Below are positions 1 through 9,474 of a stretch of 64,000 nt of DNA, in pieces. A program made the position numbers and the translations under genes. Location: NCBI GenBank assembly GCA_937915865.1, contig CALGIG010000015.1, forward strand, positions 1-64,000. The letters run 5' to 3'. The notes under the pieces were generated by a model. The model saw only the letters and a program-made list of their open reading frames with translations, made no database searches and was not told the DNA's origin. This DNA is from an uncultured Prolixibacteraceae bacterium. GTDB lineage: Bacteria; Bacteroidota; Bacteroidia; Bacteroidales; Prolixibacteraceae. How positions within the stretch are numbered: position 1 is the first letter of the stretch; every line of letters begins with the position of its first letter.

Positions 1-12
1 CGAAAATATTCG

Positions 13-252
13 TTATCCTCGGGTAAAAAATTTCCGATTTTTGTATGAGAATTCTTGATTAAATTTATGCATGTATGATAACATATTGATATACATTGAT
101 TTAATGGAACGATAGATCCCAATGAATTCCCGGTGGGAAAACAGTGTTTCAAGCTCTACATCAGTCTTCTGATTGACCTGTTCAAGTGTTAGTCCCTGTA
201 ATTCGAACTGGGAAAGATATTTCTTTACAGTGTTTCGGAATAAGGTGGTCAA
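13..252 (-). pseudogene. IS21-family IstA transposase fragment
   Basis: A 79-codon reading frame whose start reads RNTVKKYLSQFE followed by GLTLEQVNQ and ELETLF. This resembles the N-terminal helix-turn-helix and linker of IS21-family IstA transposases, where 'SRNTVKKYL' follows the DNA-binding helix. The usual first ~20 residues are missing, and after about residue 40 the sequence no longer resembles IstA and stops. No IstB ATPase gene is next to it in the window. I read it as a decayed insertion-sequence remnant. The family call rests on remembered motif similarity only, so a chance resemblance is possible. Confidence 0.42.
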
Positions 253-503
253 TCAGATCAATTCAGAAAAAAAAGGGTAATGTATCCCAGAATTTTAACC
301 CCATCCTAAAAATAGTCATGGCTTTACTGCCAAACGAGTAACAATTGAAAACCAGTAAGAAAGGGAAACGGTTCAAGGCTTTACAGAACGAAAAATACAC
401 GGAAACCTTACTCAAAATTTAAATGCGTTTGCTCTGGAGAGAAACAATATAGTCGGTATTTTTCCTTGACTTTATAGTATATTCGCACTTTAACTACGAT
501 AAA
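253..503. other. intergenic region upstream of sigma factor
   Basis: About 250 bases without a convincing gene. The last 50 bases are AT-rich and hold TTG (466-468) and TATATTCG (478-485). The latter is one mismatch from the Bacteroidota -7 element TAnnTTTG, but the spacing to TTG is too short for the usual -33/-7 pair. A promoter for the sigma/anti-sigma pair must lie here, but I cannot place it firmly. Confidence 0.3.
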
Positions 504-1106
504 ATGAACCTGGAAGAAGAACTTTTAAGGTCAATTCAACGAGGAAGTAAAAAAGGATTCGAAATACTATTTCGAACATATTATAAACGATTGTGCGGAT
601 ATGCAGGCAGTTTTGTTTCTCAAAATGAAGTCGCAGAAGATATTGTAGCTGAAATCTTTCTTAAACTATGGGAGAGGCGAGATACAATACTTGTTACCAG
701 TTCAATTTCTTCATACTTGTTCCAGTCTGTTAAAAATTCTTGTATAAATTATTTAACCAGGGAGAAAAGTCATAAACAAATGGTTTCAGAAAATGAAGTC
801 AATTTACTTAATATAAAAATTCAATATCAGCTTTCAGATAAATATCCACTATCTGATATGATTGGGCAGGAGCTGGAAGAGAAAATTAAATGTGAAATAG
901 AAAAGTTACCGGAACAATGTAGCCAAATTTTTTACCTAAGTCGTTTTGAAGAACTGTCTCACCGCCAAATTGCAGAAAAACTTGGAATTTCTGAAAATAC
1001 TGTAAAGGTACAGATTTATAGGGCTTTAATAAAATTACGCAAGGGACTGAAAGATTACCTTCCCATTATATTATTACAATTTCCAGATTTTTTTAATACT
1101 TTGTAA
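504..1106 (+). CDS. ECF RNA polymerase sigma factor (SusC/FecR-linked)
   Basis: A 200-residue sigma-70 family protein of the extracytoplasmic-function type. Region 2 covers roughly residues 10-75 (FEILFRTYYKRLCGYA, then AEDIVAEIFLKLWE, the core-binding and -10 recognition helices). Region 4 covers roughly 130-185 (LPEQCSQIF, SHRQIAEKLGISENTVK), the -35-binding helix-turn-helix. There is no region 3, as expected for ECF factors. It is followed 34 bases later by a FecR-type anti-sigma gene and then by a SusC with an STN domain. That is the classical trans-envelope relay in which ligand-loaded SusC releases the sigma factor to transcribe its own utilization locus. The start is the first ATG and gives a normal family length. 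Confidence 0.92.
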   Translation: MNLEEELLRSIQRGSKKGFEILFRTYYKRLCGYAGSFVSQNEVAEDIVAEIFLKLWERRDTILVTSSISSYLFQSVKNSCINYLTREKSHKQMVSENEVNLLNIKIQYQLSDKYPLSDMIGQELEEKIKCEIEKLPEQCSQIFYLSRFEELSHRQIAEKLGISENTVKVQIYRALIKLRKGLKDYLPIILLQFPDFFNTL

Positions 1107-1140
1107 TACCAGAGCTCCAATATTGTGTCTTAAGAATAAA

Positions 1141-2214
1141 ATGGAGAAAATGACACAGGAGAAATTTATATTCGATGAGATCAAGATTAACATTATCAAT
1201 TATCTGAATGGTAATTGGGCGGAATGTAATTCTTCGGTGTTACAAGAATGGTTAAATGAGAAAGAAGAGAATAGGTCGTTATTTATGCAACTGGTTTCCG
1301 TTTGGGAAGCTGATAAAATATTAAGAAAAGAAAAAGATTTTAATGTAGATAACGCCTGGATACGGTTGGAAGGAAAGTTGAGTTCTGAGACAAGAGATTC
1401 AAGGAGTATCTACCCTCATCTAAAAACAATCCTAAAATATGCCGCAATTTTTATTTTAGTGTTGTTGGTTGGAAAACTATCCCGTATTTATCTGAACAAT
1501 TCTTCGAAAACGGAATTAATAGCGAATAATATTGTAGAATATACCGTTCCATACGGTTCAAAAACCAATTTAAAATTACCAGATAATTCAGAAATAAACT
1601 TAAATGCCGGCACTAAGATAAGATACAATCAGGGGTTTGGAATTAAGAACAGGGAAATTGAACTTAGTGGAGAAGCATTCTTTTCGGTTGCTCACAATAA
1701 AAACCTACCATTTATTGTAAAAGTTAAAAATTTATCTGTTAAGGCATTGGGTACAAAATTCAACGTTAAGGCATATCCCGAAGAGCATATCGTCAGCGCT
1801 ATTTTATTGGAGGGGTCTATCAAAATAGAAAAAACGGATTTCTCTTCAAGTAAAAACTTTGTATTAAAACCTAATCAGAAGCTTTCTTTTAATAAAACAA
1901 TTAACGACTTTACAATATCAACAATTGATAATACCAGTGAAGTTTCCTGGATTTCAGACAAATGGGTGATAAATAATATTAAGTTTTATGAATTAGCAAA
2001 ATTACTTGAACGTCGTTACAATGTTGTAATTAATTTTTATGATAACCGAATTAAGGATTACGAATTTGGTGGTACGATAAAAGATGAGACTGTAGAACAG
2101 GTATTATCAGCATTATCTTATTCTGCCCCAATAAAATATGAAATAAACGATAAACAAGTCACTTTATTTATAGATGAAAGCAAGGTAGATCAATATAAAA
2201 AGCTATTAAAATAA
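1141..2214 (+). CDS. FecR-family anti-sigma factor
   Basis: Inner-membrane anti-sigma factor of the FecR/DUF4974 family, about 357 residues from the ATG at 1141. A TTG six codons upstream (1123) is also open but less likely. The cytoplasmic N-terminal part (about 1-95, with WLNEKEENRSLF) should bind the ECF sigma factor. One membrane helix follows at about 97-113 (YAAIFILVLLVG), then a periplasmic FecR domain (about 130-235, GSKTNLKLPDNSEINLNAG and LGTKFNVKAY). The C-terminal DUF4974/STN-like domain (about 270-345, FYELAKLLERRYNV) should contact the STN domain of the SusC encoded next. The sigma, anti-sigma, SusC, SusD order supports substrate-induced control of the downstream locus. Confidence 0.92.
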   Translation: MEKMTQEKFIFDEIKINIINYLNGNWAECNSSVLQEWLNEKEENRSLFMQLVSVWEADKILRKEKDFNVDNAWIRLEGKLSSETRDSRSIYPHLKTILKYAAIFILVLLVGKLSRIYLNNSSKTELIANNIVEYTVPYGSKTNLKLPDNSEINLNAGTKIRYNQGFGIKNREIELSGEAFFSVAHNKNLPFIVKVKNLSVKALGTKFNVKAYPEEHIVSAILLEGSIKIEKTDFSSSKNFVLKPNQKLSFNKTINDFTISTIDNTSEVSWISDKWVINNIKFYELAKLLERRYNVVINFYDNRIKDYEFGGTIKDETVEQVLSALSYSAPIKYEINDKQVTLFIDESKVDQYKKLLK

Positions 2215-2241
2215 AAGAGAGACCGAACCTGATCTCTCTTT
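2214..2241 (+). terminator. hairpin after anti-sigma gene (weak terminator/attenuator)
   Basis: A perfect 9-bp stem, AAAGAGAGA (2214-2222) pairing with TCTCTCTTT (2233-2241), with a 10-base loop. It begins at the last base of the anti-sigma stop codon. The 3' arm ends in only three T residues, so it is at best a weak intrinsic terminator. It may separate low-level sigma/anti-sigma transcription from the strongly induced susC message that starts 75 bases on. Confidence 0.45.
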
Positions 2242-2315
2242 ATGTGAGTTCATTCATGTTACTGTCAAATTCCCGTCTGGCTGTAACAATTATTAAACTT
2301 TAACGATTCAAATTT

Positions 2316-5300
2316 ATGGAAAAAAAATGTAATTGCCGAAGGCAGTCGCTCATGCGTTTGCCAAGGAAAATTTTTCTAGTTATGAAAATTACTTTTATTC
2401 TAATTTTAGTGGGGGTCCTCCAACTCTCGGCTTCTGTTTACTCTCAAAACTTAAATCTATCCCTGGATCTGAAAAATTGTTCGATAAAGGAAGTTCTCAA
2501 GAAGATTGAAGATAAAAGTGAATACAGATTTTTATACAATGAACAATTTATAGACTTAAGCAGGAAAGTATCTGTTACGGTTGAGGGAAAGAAAATTGAA
2601 AATATCCTTGATGAAATATTCGCTGGCGCTAATATTTCATTTAAAGTAATGGACAATAATCTGATTGTGATAACCCCGGCTGAAAAATCTCAATCACAAA
2701 AAAAGAATGTAACGGGTAAAGTTACCGACTCTTCTGGCCTGTTATTGCCTGGTGTCACAATAATTTTAAAAGGGACTTCAACGGGAATTATCACTGACGT
2801 GAATGGTTCATTCAACCTGTTTAATGTTCCTGACAATGGTATACTCATTTTCTCTTTTGTAGGAATGAAAAGTCAGGAAATCGCTATTAATGGGAAAAGT
2901 GTAATAAATGTAGTAATGCAGGAAGAGACCGTCAGTTTGGACGAAGTTGTTGCGGTTGGTTATGGTACTCAGAAGAAAGTAAATTTAACAGGTGCTGTTA
3001 GTCAGGTTACTGCAAAACAACTGGAGAACCGTCCGATAAGTTCTGTAACCCAGATGCTGCAAGGTACAATTCCCAATGTGAGTGTTAATGTTGGTTCGGG
3101 ATCTCCCGGAACAACCGGATCAATAAACATCAGGGGATTAGGCTCAATCAATTCAAATTCTCCATTAATTTTAATTGATGGTATTCCTGGCAGTATGGAA
3201 TCTCTTGACCCGGCCCAGGTAAAATCAATCTCAGTCTTGAAAGATGCCTCTTCGGCAGCTATTTATGGAGCAAGAGCAGCTTTTGGTGTTGTTCTGATAA
3301 CAACTAAAGATGCTGATAGTAAGAAAATTGAAGTTTCGTACAACGGATATGCAGCATTCTCCCAACCAACAGTTTCAACCGATTTCATTACAAATGGATA
3401 TGAATATGCCTCTTTGTACGATCGTTCCCGTTTCGGGCGAAACGGAACGTCTAATTCGGTTACAAGTTATACCGAAGAAGATTATGCTGAACTGGAAGCC
3501 CGCAGATATGATAAGACCGAAAACCCAGACCGCCCCTGGGTAGTTGTAAAAAACGGCAAATACAATTATTATGGTAATGTCGATTGGTGGAAATGGATGT
3601 ATAAAGACTGGATGCCTTCGCAATCGCATAGTATTTCGGTTTCGGGAGGAAACGAAAAGGTTAAGTCGGTACTTACTGCAACGTTTTATCAGAAAGAAGG
3701 ATTGATAAAACGTGTGGATGAAAAGTACCAAACATTTAACATCTCATCGAAAGTATCTGTAAAGGTTAATAATTGGATTAATATTAATAATCACCTCCAG
3801 TATTTCGACAGGGTACACTCGTACCCCGGGGAAGATGCTTCAAATGCCGCCTTTGCCCGAACAACTTTATATTGCGCCCCAATGTATGTACCAATCGGTC
3901 CTGATGGAAATTATACGGGGTTAATGAAAAGTGGTAAAATATTGGCAGAAGGGCGAGTTGCGAACTTGTATGGTGGTGTTTCAAAAGGTCAGGATGGATT
4001 AAGGAACTTTAAAGAAACTTTTTCATTCGATTTGACACCGCTCAAAGATTTGATAATCAAGGCAGATTATACCTATATGTTTTCGATGGATGACGATTGG
4101 AAGCGTCAGGGCTTAGTGTATGTTTCAAACGGTACCCCGGAAGGACTTCGTTTAACCGGGACCAGTGCTTTTGGTTCAGATTGGTATCAGAAAAGTATGA
4201 CCTTTAACCCCAGCCACATTGTAAATGCTTATGCTACTTACAATAAAAACATATCGAAGCATAGCTTAAGTGCAACATTAGGTGTAAATTATGAAAATAG
4301 CAAAGCAAGTACATTGTATGGTAAAAGGGATAATCTCATTTCCGAATCGTTGAACGATTTGAATTTGGCTATTGGAGACAATATTGTTGCTACCGGAGGA
4401 GCCTCTGCAACAGAGTTATTCGGGTTGTTTTTCCGGGCAAATTATAATTTCAGCGAACGATATTTGCTGGAATTTAACGGACGATACGATGGAACATCCA
4501 GGTTTAGGTCGGGCGATCGGTTTGGATTTTTTCCTTCTGTTTCCGGCGCCTGGAGAGTAAGTGAAGAAAAATGGTTTATGCCATTGAAAAGCATTTTCGA
4601 TAACCTAAAGATCAGAGGGTCTTATGGTATGCTTGGAAATCAGGAAGGAGTGGCAACTTATCCATATTCAGTTATGTACCAGTCATTGTCAAGCTATTTG
4701 GTTGATGGGGCAAAGGCATATTACCTCACATCGCCGGCTCCGGTATCCGACAATATGACCTGGGAAAAAACAGCAACTAAAAATTTGGGAATAGATGTTA
4801 CCATTTTAAAAAACCGGCTTAGTATATCCGGCGATTTTTACATCAGAAAAACAACTGATATGCTTGTTGAAGGGGTTACATTACCTCAGGTTTTTGGCGC
4901 TGACTCACCTAATCAAAATGCCGGAGTGATGGAAACCAGAGGTTTTGAAGTGTCTTTAAATTGGAGCGATAATTTAAAATTGGCAGGGAAGCCTTTAAGT
5001 TATAGCATTTCAGCTTCTTTAGGCGATGCAACATCAAAAATAACCAGGTATCAGGGGAACGATAGTGGTCTTATTTTTAACGATATAAATAACATGCAAA
5101 ACGTTAATTACTATACCGGGAAAGTTGGTGAGATATGGGGCTTCAAAACAGATGGTTTATTCCAGTCTGACCAGGAAGCTGCCTCGTGGGAAACGAATCA
5201 AACATACGTGAATCAGGATATTGTTAAAAGCAAAGGCGATTGGGGCAAGTTGAGAGGCGGCGACGTTAAGTATGTCGACTTGGATGGGGATAAAAAGATT

Positions 5301-5873
5301 ACCGTAGGACAGATGACATTGAGTAACCATGGTGATTTAAAGGTTATTGGAAATACAACTCCCCGTTATAACTATAGTTTTGGAGGAAATGTAAATTGGA
5401 ACCGAATCGACTTTTCTGTTTTCTTCCAGGGAATTGGTAAACGCGATTTCTATGCCAATAAGGAAATGGATAAATTTTGGGGAACTTACGGTCGTGTAAA
5501 CAATACATTTGTTCCGGTTAATATTGCAGGAAAAGCATGGAGCGAAGACAACAAAGGTGGTTATTTCCCACAGATTGAACGTGGTGATGCTGCTTACACA
5601 AACATGTCGCAATTGCAGGTCTATAACGATCGTTATTTACAGAATATCGGCTACTTAAGGCTTAAAAACCTGACTGTTGGTTATAGTTTTTCAGGAAAAT
5701 GGATGCAGAAAGCACATTTAAGCAAATTCAGATTGTATGTGAGTGGCGAAAACCTGTTCTGCTGGAGCCCATTTACCAAATATATTGATCCTGAACAAGC
5801 TATGGCTAGTATCGATGCCCGAATCTATCCATTCTCACGGACTTTCTCATTCGGAGTCAATGCTAACTTTTAA
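2316..5873 (+). CDS. SusC/RagA TonB-dependent outer-membrane transporter with STN signalling domain
   Basis: An 1185-residue outer-membrane receptor that imports glycan oligomers with TonB energy. After a long N-terminal signal (hydrophobic stretch ITFILILVGVLQLSASVYS) there is an STN/secretin-like domain at about 46-116 (LKNCSIKEVLKKIEDKSEYRF). A carboxypeptidase-regulatory-like fold follows at about 130-215 (GKVTDSSGLLLPGVTI). The plug comes next (SINIRGLGSINS, ILIDGIPG, SVLKDASSAAIYG), then the beta-barrel, closing with an aromatic C-terminus (FGVNANF). The STN domain is the part that signals to the FecR anti-sigma encoded just upstream. Its SusD partner follows after 37 bases. The length is normal for the STN-containing subclass. 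The substrate is not readable from sequence. Confidence 0.96.
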   Translation: MEKKCNCRRQSLMRLPRKIFLVMKITFILILVGVLQLSASVYSQNLNLSLDLKNCSIKEVLKKIEDKSEYRFLYNEQFIDLSRKVSVTVEGKKIENILDEIFAGANISFKVMDNNLIVITPAEKSQSQKKNVTGKVTDSSGLLLPGVTIILKGTSTGIITDVNGSFNLFNVPDNGILIFSFVGMKSQEIAINGKSVINVVMQEETVSLDEVVAVGYGTQKKVNLTGAVSQVTAKQLENRPISSVTQMLQGTIPNVSVNVGSGSPGTTGSINIRGLGSINSNSPLILIDGIPGSMESLDPAQVKSISVLKDASSAAIYGARAAFGVVLITTKDADSKKIEVSYNGYAAFSQPTVSTDFITNGYEYASLYDRSRFGRNGTSNSVTSYTEEDYAELEARRYDKTENPDRPWVVVKNGKYNYYGNVDWWKWMYKDWMPSQSHSISVSGGNEKVKSVLTATFYQKEGLIKRVDEKYQTFNISSKVSVKVNNWININNHLQYFDRVHSYPGEDASNAAFARTTLYCAPMYVPIGPDGNYTGLMKSGKILAEGRVANLYGGVSKGQDGLRNFKETFSFDLTPLKDLIIKADYTYMFSMDDDWKRQGLVYVSNGTPEGLRLTGTSAFGSDWYQKSMTFNPSHIVNAYATYNKNISKHSLSATLGVNYENSKASTLYGKRDNLISESLNDLNLAIGDNIVATGGASATELFGLFFRANYNFSERYLLEFNGRYDGTSRFRSGDRFGFFPSVSGAWRVSEEKWFMPLKSIFDNLKIRGSYGMLGNQEGVATYPYSVMYQSLSSYLVDGAKAYYLTSPAPVSDNMTWEKTATKNLGIDVTILKNRLSISGDFYIRKTTDMLVEGVTLPQVFGADSPNQNAGVMETRGFEVSLNWSDNLKLAGKPLSYSISASLGDATSKITRYQGNDSGLIFNDINNMQNVNYYTGKVGEIWGFKTDGLFQSDQEAASWETNQTYVNQDIVKSKGDWGKLRGGDVKYVDLDGDKKITVGQMTLSNHGDLKVIGNTTPRYNYSFGGNVNWNRIDFSVFFQGIGKRDFYANKEMDKFWGTYGRVNNTFVPVNIAGKAWSEDNKGGYFPQIERGDAAYTNMSQLQVYNDRYLQNIGYLRLKNLTVGYSFSGKWMQKAHLSKFRLYVSGENLFCWSPFTKYIDPEQAMASIDARIYPFSRTFSFGVNANF

Positions 5874-5910
5874 CAAAACATTGTAAATCAATTCTAAAGT
5901 TGAAAATATC

Positions 5911-7662
5911 ATGAAAAATTCATTATATGTACTGTATTTATCCCTGGTGATTTGCCTGTTCTCCGCTTGTGATAATATATTAGACCAGTACCCTCAGTCA
6001 GAAGTCGTTCCGGAAAACTCTTTTAAGTCGGAATCCGAATTAAAGTTATACATCAACGGATTACTTCCCATGCTGAATGGAAGCACTTCTGAGTCAGCTG
6101 ATAATGTAGTATTAAAAGCTTTCCCCGATTATATGTTTAACAATCGAAGGGCTTCCGATGGTGGAAGTTGGTCGTGGACATCACTTCGGCAAATCAATAT
6201 TTTGCTGGCCTATTCAAAAAATTGTACCGATCAGGAAATTCGATCAAAATACAATGGAATGGCCCGTTTTCTGCGCGCCCTATTTTATTTTGATAAATTA
6301 AAAACGTTTGGCGGAGTTCCGTGGTACAATCAGGTGCTTACAGAAGACAGTGAGGAGCTATATAAACCACGAGACACCAGAGAGCTTATAGCCGATTCGA
6401 TACTTGCTGACCTTAGTTATGCCATAGATAAGGGGGTAACCGATAAAAAGCTGAATGAAATTACCAAATGGACAGCTTTAGCTTTAAAAAGCCGGTTTTG
6501 CCTTTTTGAAGGAACATTCAGAAAATATCATGCTATAAATGGTTATGAAAAGTTTTTGAACGAATGCGTTTCGGCAAGCGAACAATTAAGGGCAAGCGGA
6601 AAATATCAGATTGACATGGGTGATGGAACCGATGTGGCCTACCGGGATTTATTTGCTCAGCCAAAAACCAGCAATGCTTCAGATGTTGAAGTTATCACGG
6701 CCAGAGGTTATAGCACCGAATTAGGAGTGAAACATAGTGCAAACTATGCTGTCATAAATCTGCAAGGAAACCGTCCGGGGTTAGAAAAACAAATGATCGA
6801 TTCCTACCTGATGAAAGATGGAACACGTTTCACTGATAAAGCTGGATATGAAAAAATGAGCTTTTACGAAGAAACTCAGGATAGAGACCCGCGTCTTGCT
6901 CAAACAATACGTACTCCCGGATATAAACGGGTAAATGAAACTGCCCTATATGGAAAATTTTATGAATTGTTATACATCTGTTCAACTGGGTATATGCCAA
7001 TCAAATACTTCGCGGGCCGGGATAGCGATCCTGATAATTGCAATGAAAATGATGTGATTGTTTACAGGTATGCCGAAGTTTTATTAAACCTGGCCGAAGC
7101 AAAAGCTGAATTAGGAACCATAACTCAGGCCGATATTGATAATACGATTACGTTAATCAGGAAACGGGTAGGTATGCCATCGTTTAAGCTGGCTGATGCC
7201 AATGCCAATCCAGATAATTACTTAGTTAATCAATACCCGCTTGTTGCCGGGAGTAATAAGGGCGCCATACTTGAAATCCGCCGGGAGCGCCGTATCGAAT
7301 TAGCTTTGGAAGAATTCCGGTTTGACGATATGGTTCGCTGGAAAGATGGCCAACAGTTTGTCCGTCAGTTTAAAGGAGCCTATTTCCCAGGAGAAGGGGC
7401 TTACGATTTGGATGGAGACGGAACAAACGATGTTTATCTTTACTCTAAAACGCCAGGCGACTGGAAAGGAGTTATTTCTTCAGGAAGGTTGAAACTAGGC
7501 TCTGCAGTTGTCCTGGAAAATGGAACATACGGGAATGTTGTTGTTAATGCCGACAAAATCAGTCAAAAAGTATGGGATGAAAACAAAGATTACCTTTATC
7601 CTATACCTACACAGGCCATAGTCCTCAATCCCAAACTGGAACAGAATCCAGGCTGGGAATAA
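5911..7662 (+). CDS. SusD/RagB surface glycan-binding lipoprotein
   Basis: A 583-residue SusD-family lipoprotein, the lid that caps the SusC barrel and captures glycan at the cell surface. The signal peptide ends in an LFSAC lipobox with lipidated Cys20. The following DNILD supplies the acidic residues typical of Bacteroidota surface export. TPR-like helical content shows in ARFLRALFYFDKLKTFGGVP (about 120-140). The family C-terminal signature appears as EILEIRRERRIELALEEFRFDDMVRW-type sequence split around residues 450-475, ending in NPKLEQNPGWE. It is translationally close to the preceding susC and is expected to form a complex with it. Confidence 0.95.
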   Translation: MKNSLYVLYLSLVICLFSACDNILDQYPQSEVVPENSFKSESELKLYINGLLPMLNGSTSESADNVVLKAFPDYMFNNRRASDGGSWSWTSLRQINILLAYSKNCTDQEIRSKYNGMARFLRALFYFDKLKTFGGVPWYNQVLTEDSEELYKPRDTRELIADSILADLSYAIDKGVTDKKLNEITKWTALALKSRFCLFEGTFRKYHAINGYEKFLNECVSASEQLRASGKYQIDMGDGTDVAYRDLFAQPKTSNASDVEVITARGYSTELGVKHSANYAVINLQGNRPGLEKQMIDSYLMKDGTRFTDKAGYEKMSFYEETQDRDPRLAQTIRTPGYKRVNETALYGKFYELLYICSTGYMPIKYFAGRDSDPDNCNENDVIVYRYAEVLLNLAEAKAELGTITQADIDNTITLIRKRVGMPSFKLADANANPDNYLVNQYPLVAGSNKGAILEIRRERRIELALEEFRFDDMVRWKDGQQFVRQFKGAYFPGEGAYDLDGDGTNDVYLYSKTPGDWKGVISSGRLKLGSAVVLENGTYGNVVVNADKISQKVWDENKDYLYPIPTQAIVLNPKLEQNPGWE

Positions 7663-7684
7663 CAAAACACGTAACAAGCTGAAA

Positions 7685-9451
7685 ATGAAACGTCGTAAGT
7701 TTATTAAAGGCGCCGCAATACTGGGCGTCGGAGGATTGTTTTTGCCTAAATTAAGCTTAACATCTTCATCGGCAAGCGCTCCGGAAACAGGTGAATTGTT
7801 GTACAATGGCATTCAACTTCCGGGAACCTGGCCTCCTCGAAATATGGATCCGGCATCATATAATCCGATGCCGGTTCCATACCTGGAAAACAGGCCGGAG
7901 ATTGTACCTATACATGTTGGACGTCAGTTATTTGTAGACGATTTTTTAATCGAGTCCACCGATATGAAACGTATATCGCATAAGGCACGCAAACTTAATT
8001 TCAATCCGGTGCTGAAATCCGAAACCAAGCTGGAACAAGGTTTATGGGGAGTTCCTGGCGCTTCGGCTAAAGACGGAGGTGTTTGGTGGGACCCTCAAGA
8101 TAAATTATTCAAAATGTGGTATGAGGCCGGATGGCTGAACTCAATGGCTTATGCTGTAAGTAAGGATGGAATCCATTGGGAAAGGCCCGACCTTGACATT
8201 GAGCCGGGAACAAACCGATTAGTGCCTGATATAGTATCTGATTCATCGACGGTTTGGCTAGATCGTTTTACTGAAAATCAAGCTGAACGATTTAAGATGT
8301 TTTTACGATCGCCAAACACGGTTCCCGGAATGAACGAACATTTTAATTACGGCTTTAGTATGGTTTCTCCCGATGGAATTCATTGGGGGAAACCTGTAAA
8401 AACTGGTCCTTGTGGCGACCGGAGTACATTCTTTTATAATCCATTTCGAAAAAAATGGGTGTATAGTATCCGCAATGCAGGTAACATAAACCAGGCTCCC
8501 AACGGACGTTGCCGTTATTATCATGAACATGACGATTTTCTGAAAGGTGCCCGATGGGAAAAAGGAGAACCTGTGTATTGGACTGGCGCTGATAATCTGG
8601 ATATTCCAGATCCTTATATTGGTCAAAAGCCACAGCTTTACAATCTTTCGGCGGTAGGCTACGAAAGCCTGATGCTGGGTTTGCACCAAATCCATCTGGG
8701 GCCTACCAATGAAGTTTGTGTGGAAAAAGGCGTACCCAAAATAACCGAGTTAATGGTCTCTTTTAGTCGTGACGGATTTCATTGGCATCGCCCCGAAAGG
8801 GAAGCATTTATTCCGGCTGAACGCAAACAGGGATACTGGGATCGTGGTTACGTTCAGTCAGTTGGAGGTATTTGCGCTGTTGTTGGCGATCAACTTTGGT
8901 TCTATTATATCGGTTTTAGCGGCAATAGTAAATTTGTTAACCCTGAGTATGCAAAAAACGGAATGCACTCCAACGGCAGTACCGGAATTGCTGTTCTGCG
9001 ACGCGACGGCTTTATGTCGATGCAGGCCGGGAAAAATGAAGGCGAACTCACGACCCGACCGGTGTCGTTCGACGGGGAATATCTCTTTGTGAATGTCGAT
9101 TGTCCGGCAGGGCAGTTAAAAGTCGAAATACTTGATCGCGACTATGCTGTAATTGCTCCGTTTGATGCGTCAAGTTGCCTTCCTGTTTCTGCCAATAGTA
9201 CCATTAAACAGATAAGCTGGAAAGGAGCAAAAAATCTGGCTTCGTTGAAAGGTAAGCCGGTGCGTTTCCGTTTTCACCTGGTCAACGGAGAACTGTATTC
9301 GTTCTGGGTAAGTCCTGATAAAACAGGAGCAAGTCATGGATACAATGCCTCAGGAGGCCCCGGATTTAATGGCGGGGTTGATCTCGAAGGAACGACAGCC
9401 TATAAACAGGCCGCCAATTTCCCGAATTTATTAAATCCTTGTTATAAATAA
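7685..9451 (+). CDS. Tat-exported five-bladed beta-propeller glycoside hydrolase (GH32/GH43-like)
   Basis: 588 residues. The N-terminus MKRRKFIKGAAILG has the twin-arginine motif (Arg3-Arg4) of folded-protein export. The body has repeated propeller-blade motifs such as GVWWDPQDKLFKMWYEAGW, AYAVSKDGIHWERPD, SMVSPDGIHWGKP and VSFSRDGFHWHRPE. These 'S.DG.HW..P' repeats are typical of GH32/GH43-superfamily propellers. A C-terminal beta-sandwich (about 455-560, GQLKVEILDRDY) resembles domains seen in planctomycete and Bacteroidota homologues annotated as GH32-like. It probably releases a sugar or sugar acid in the periplasm for the aldolase route encoded downstream. I cannot name the catalytic acids or the specificity with confidence. 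Confidence 0.72.
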   Translation: MKRRKFIKGAAILGVGGLFLPKLSLTSSSASAPETGELLYNGIQLPGTWPPRNMDPASYNPMPVPYLENRPEIVPIHVGRQLFVDDFLIESTDMKRISHKARKLNFNPVLKSETKLEQGLWGVPGASAKDGGVWWDPQDKLFKMWYEAGWLNSMAYAVSKDGIHWERPDLDIEPGTNRLVPDIVSDSSTVWLDRFTENQAERFKMFLRSPNTVPGMNEHFNYGFSMVSPDGIHWGKPVKTGPCGDRSTFFYNPFRKKWVYSIRNAGNINQAPNGRCRYYHEHDDFLKGARWEKGEPVYWTGADNLDIPDPYIGQKPQLYNLSAVGYESLMLGLHQIHLGPTNEVCVEKGVPKITELMVSFSRDGFHWHRPEREAFIPAERKQGYWDRGYVQSVGGICAVVGDQLWFYYIGFSGNSKFVNPEYAKNGMHSNGSTGIAVLRRDGFMSMQAGKNEGELTTRPVSFDGEYLFVNVDCPAGQLKVEILDRDYAVIAPFDASSCLPVSANSTIKQISWKGAKNLASLKGKPVRFRFHLVNGELYSFWVSPDKTGASHGYNASGGPGFNGGVDLEGTTAYKQAANFPNLLNPCYK

Positions 9452-9474
9452 ATATCATTTAAGATTGTATAAAA

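Noticed and set aside
1123..1140. TTG start for the anti-sigma factor
   Set aside because: ATG at 1141 gives a normal N-terminus; the added six residues look like untranslated leader.
2444..5612. Several 60-118-codon frames opposite or out of frame within susC of locus A
   Set aside because: Shadow frames inside a strong coding sequence, with no recognisable domain and no ribosome-binding context.
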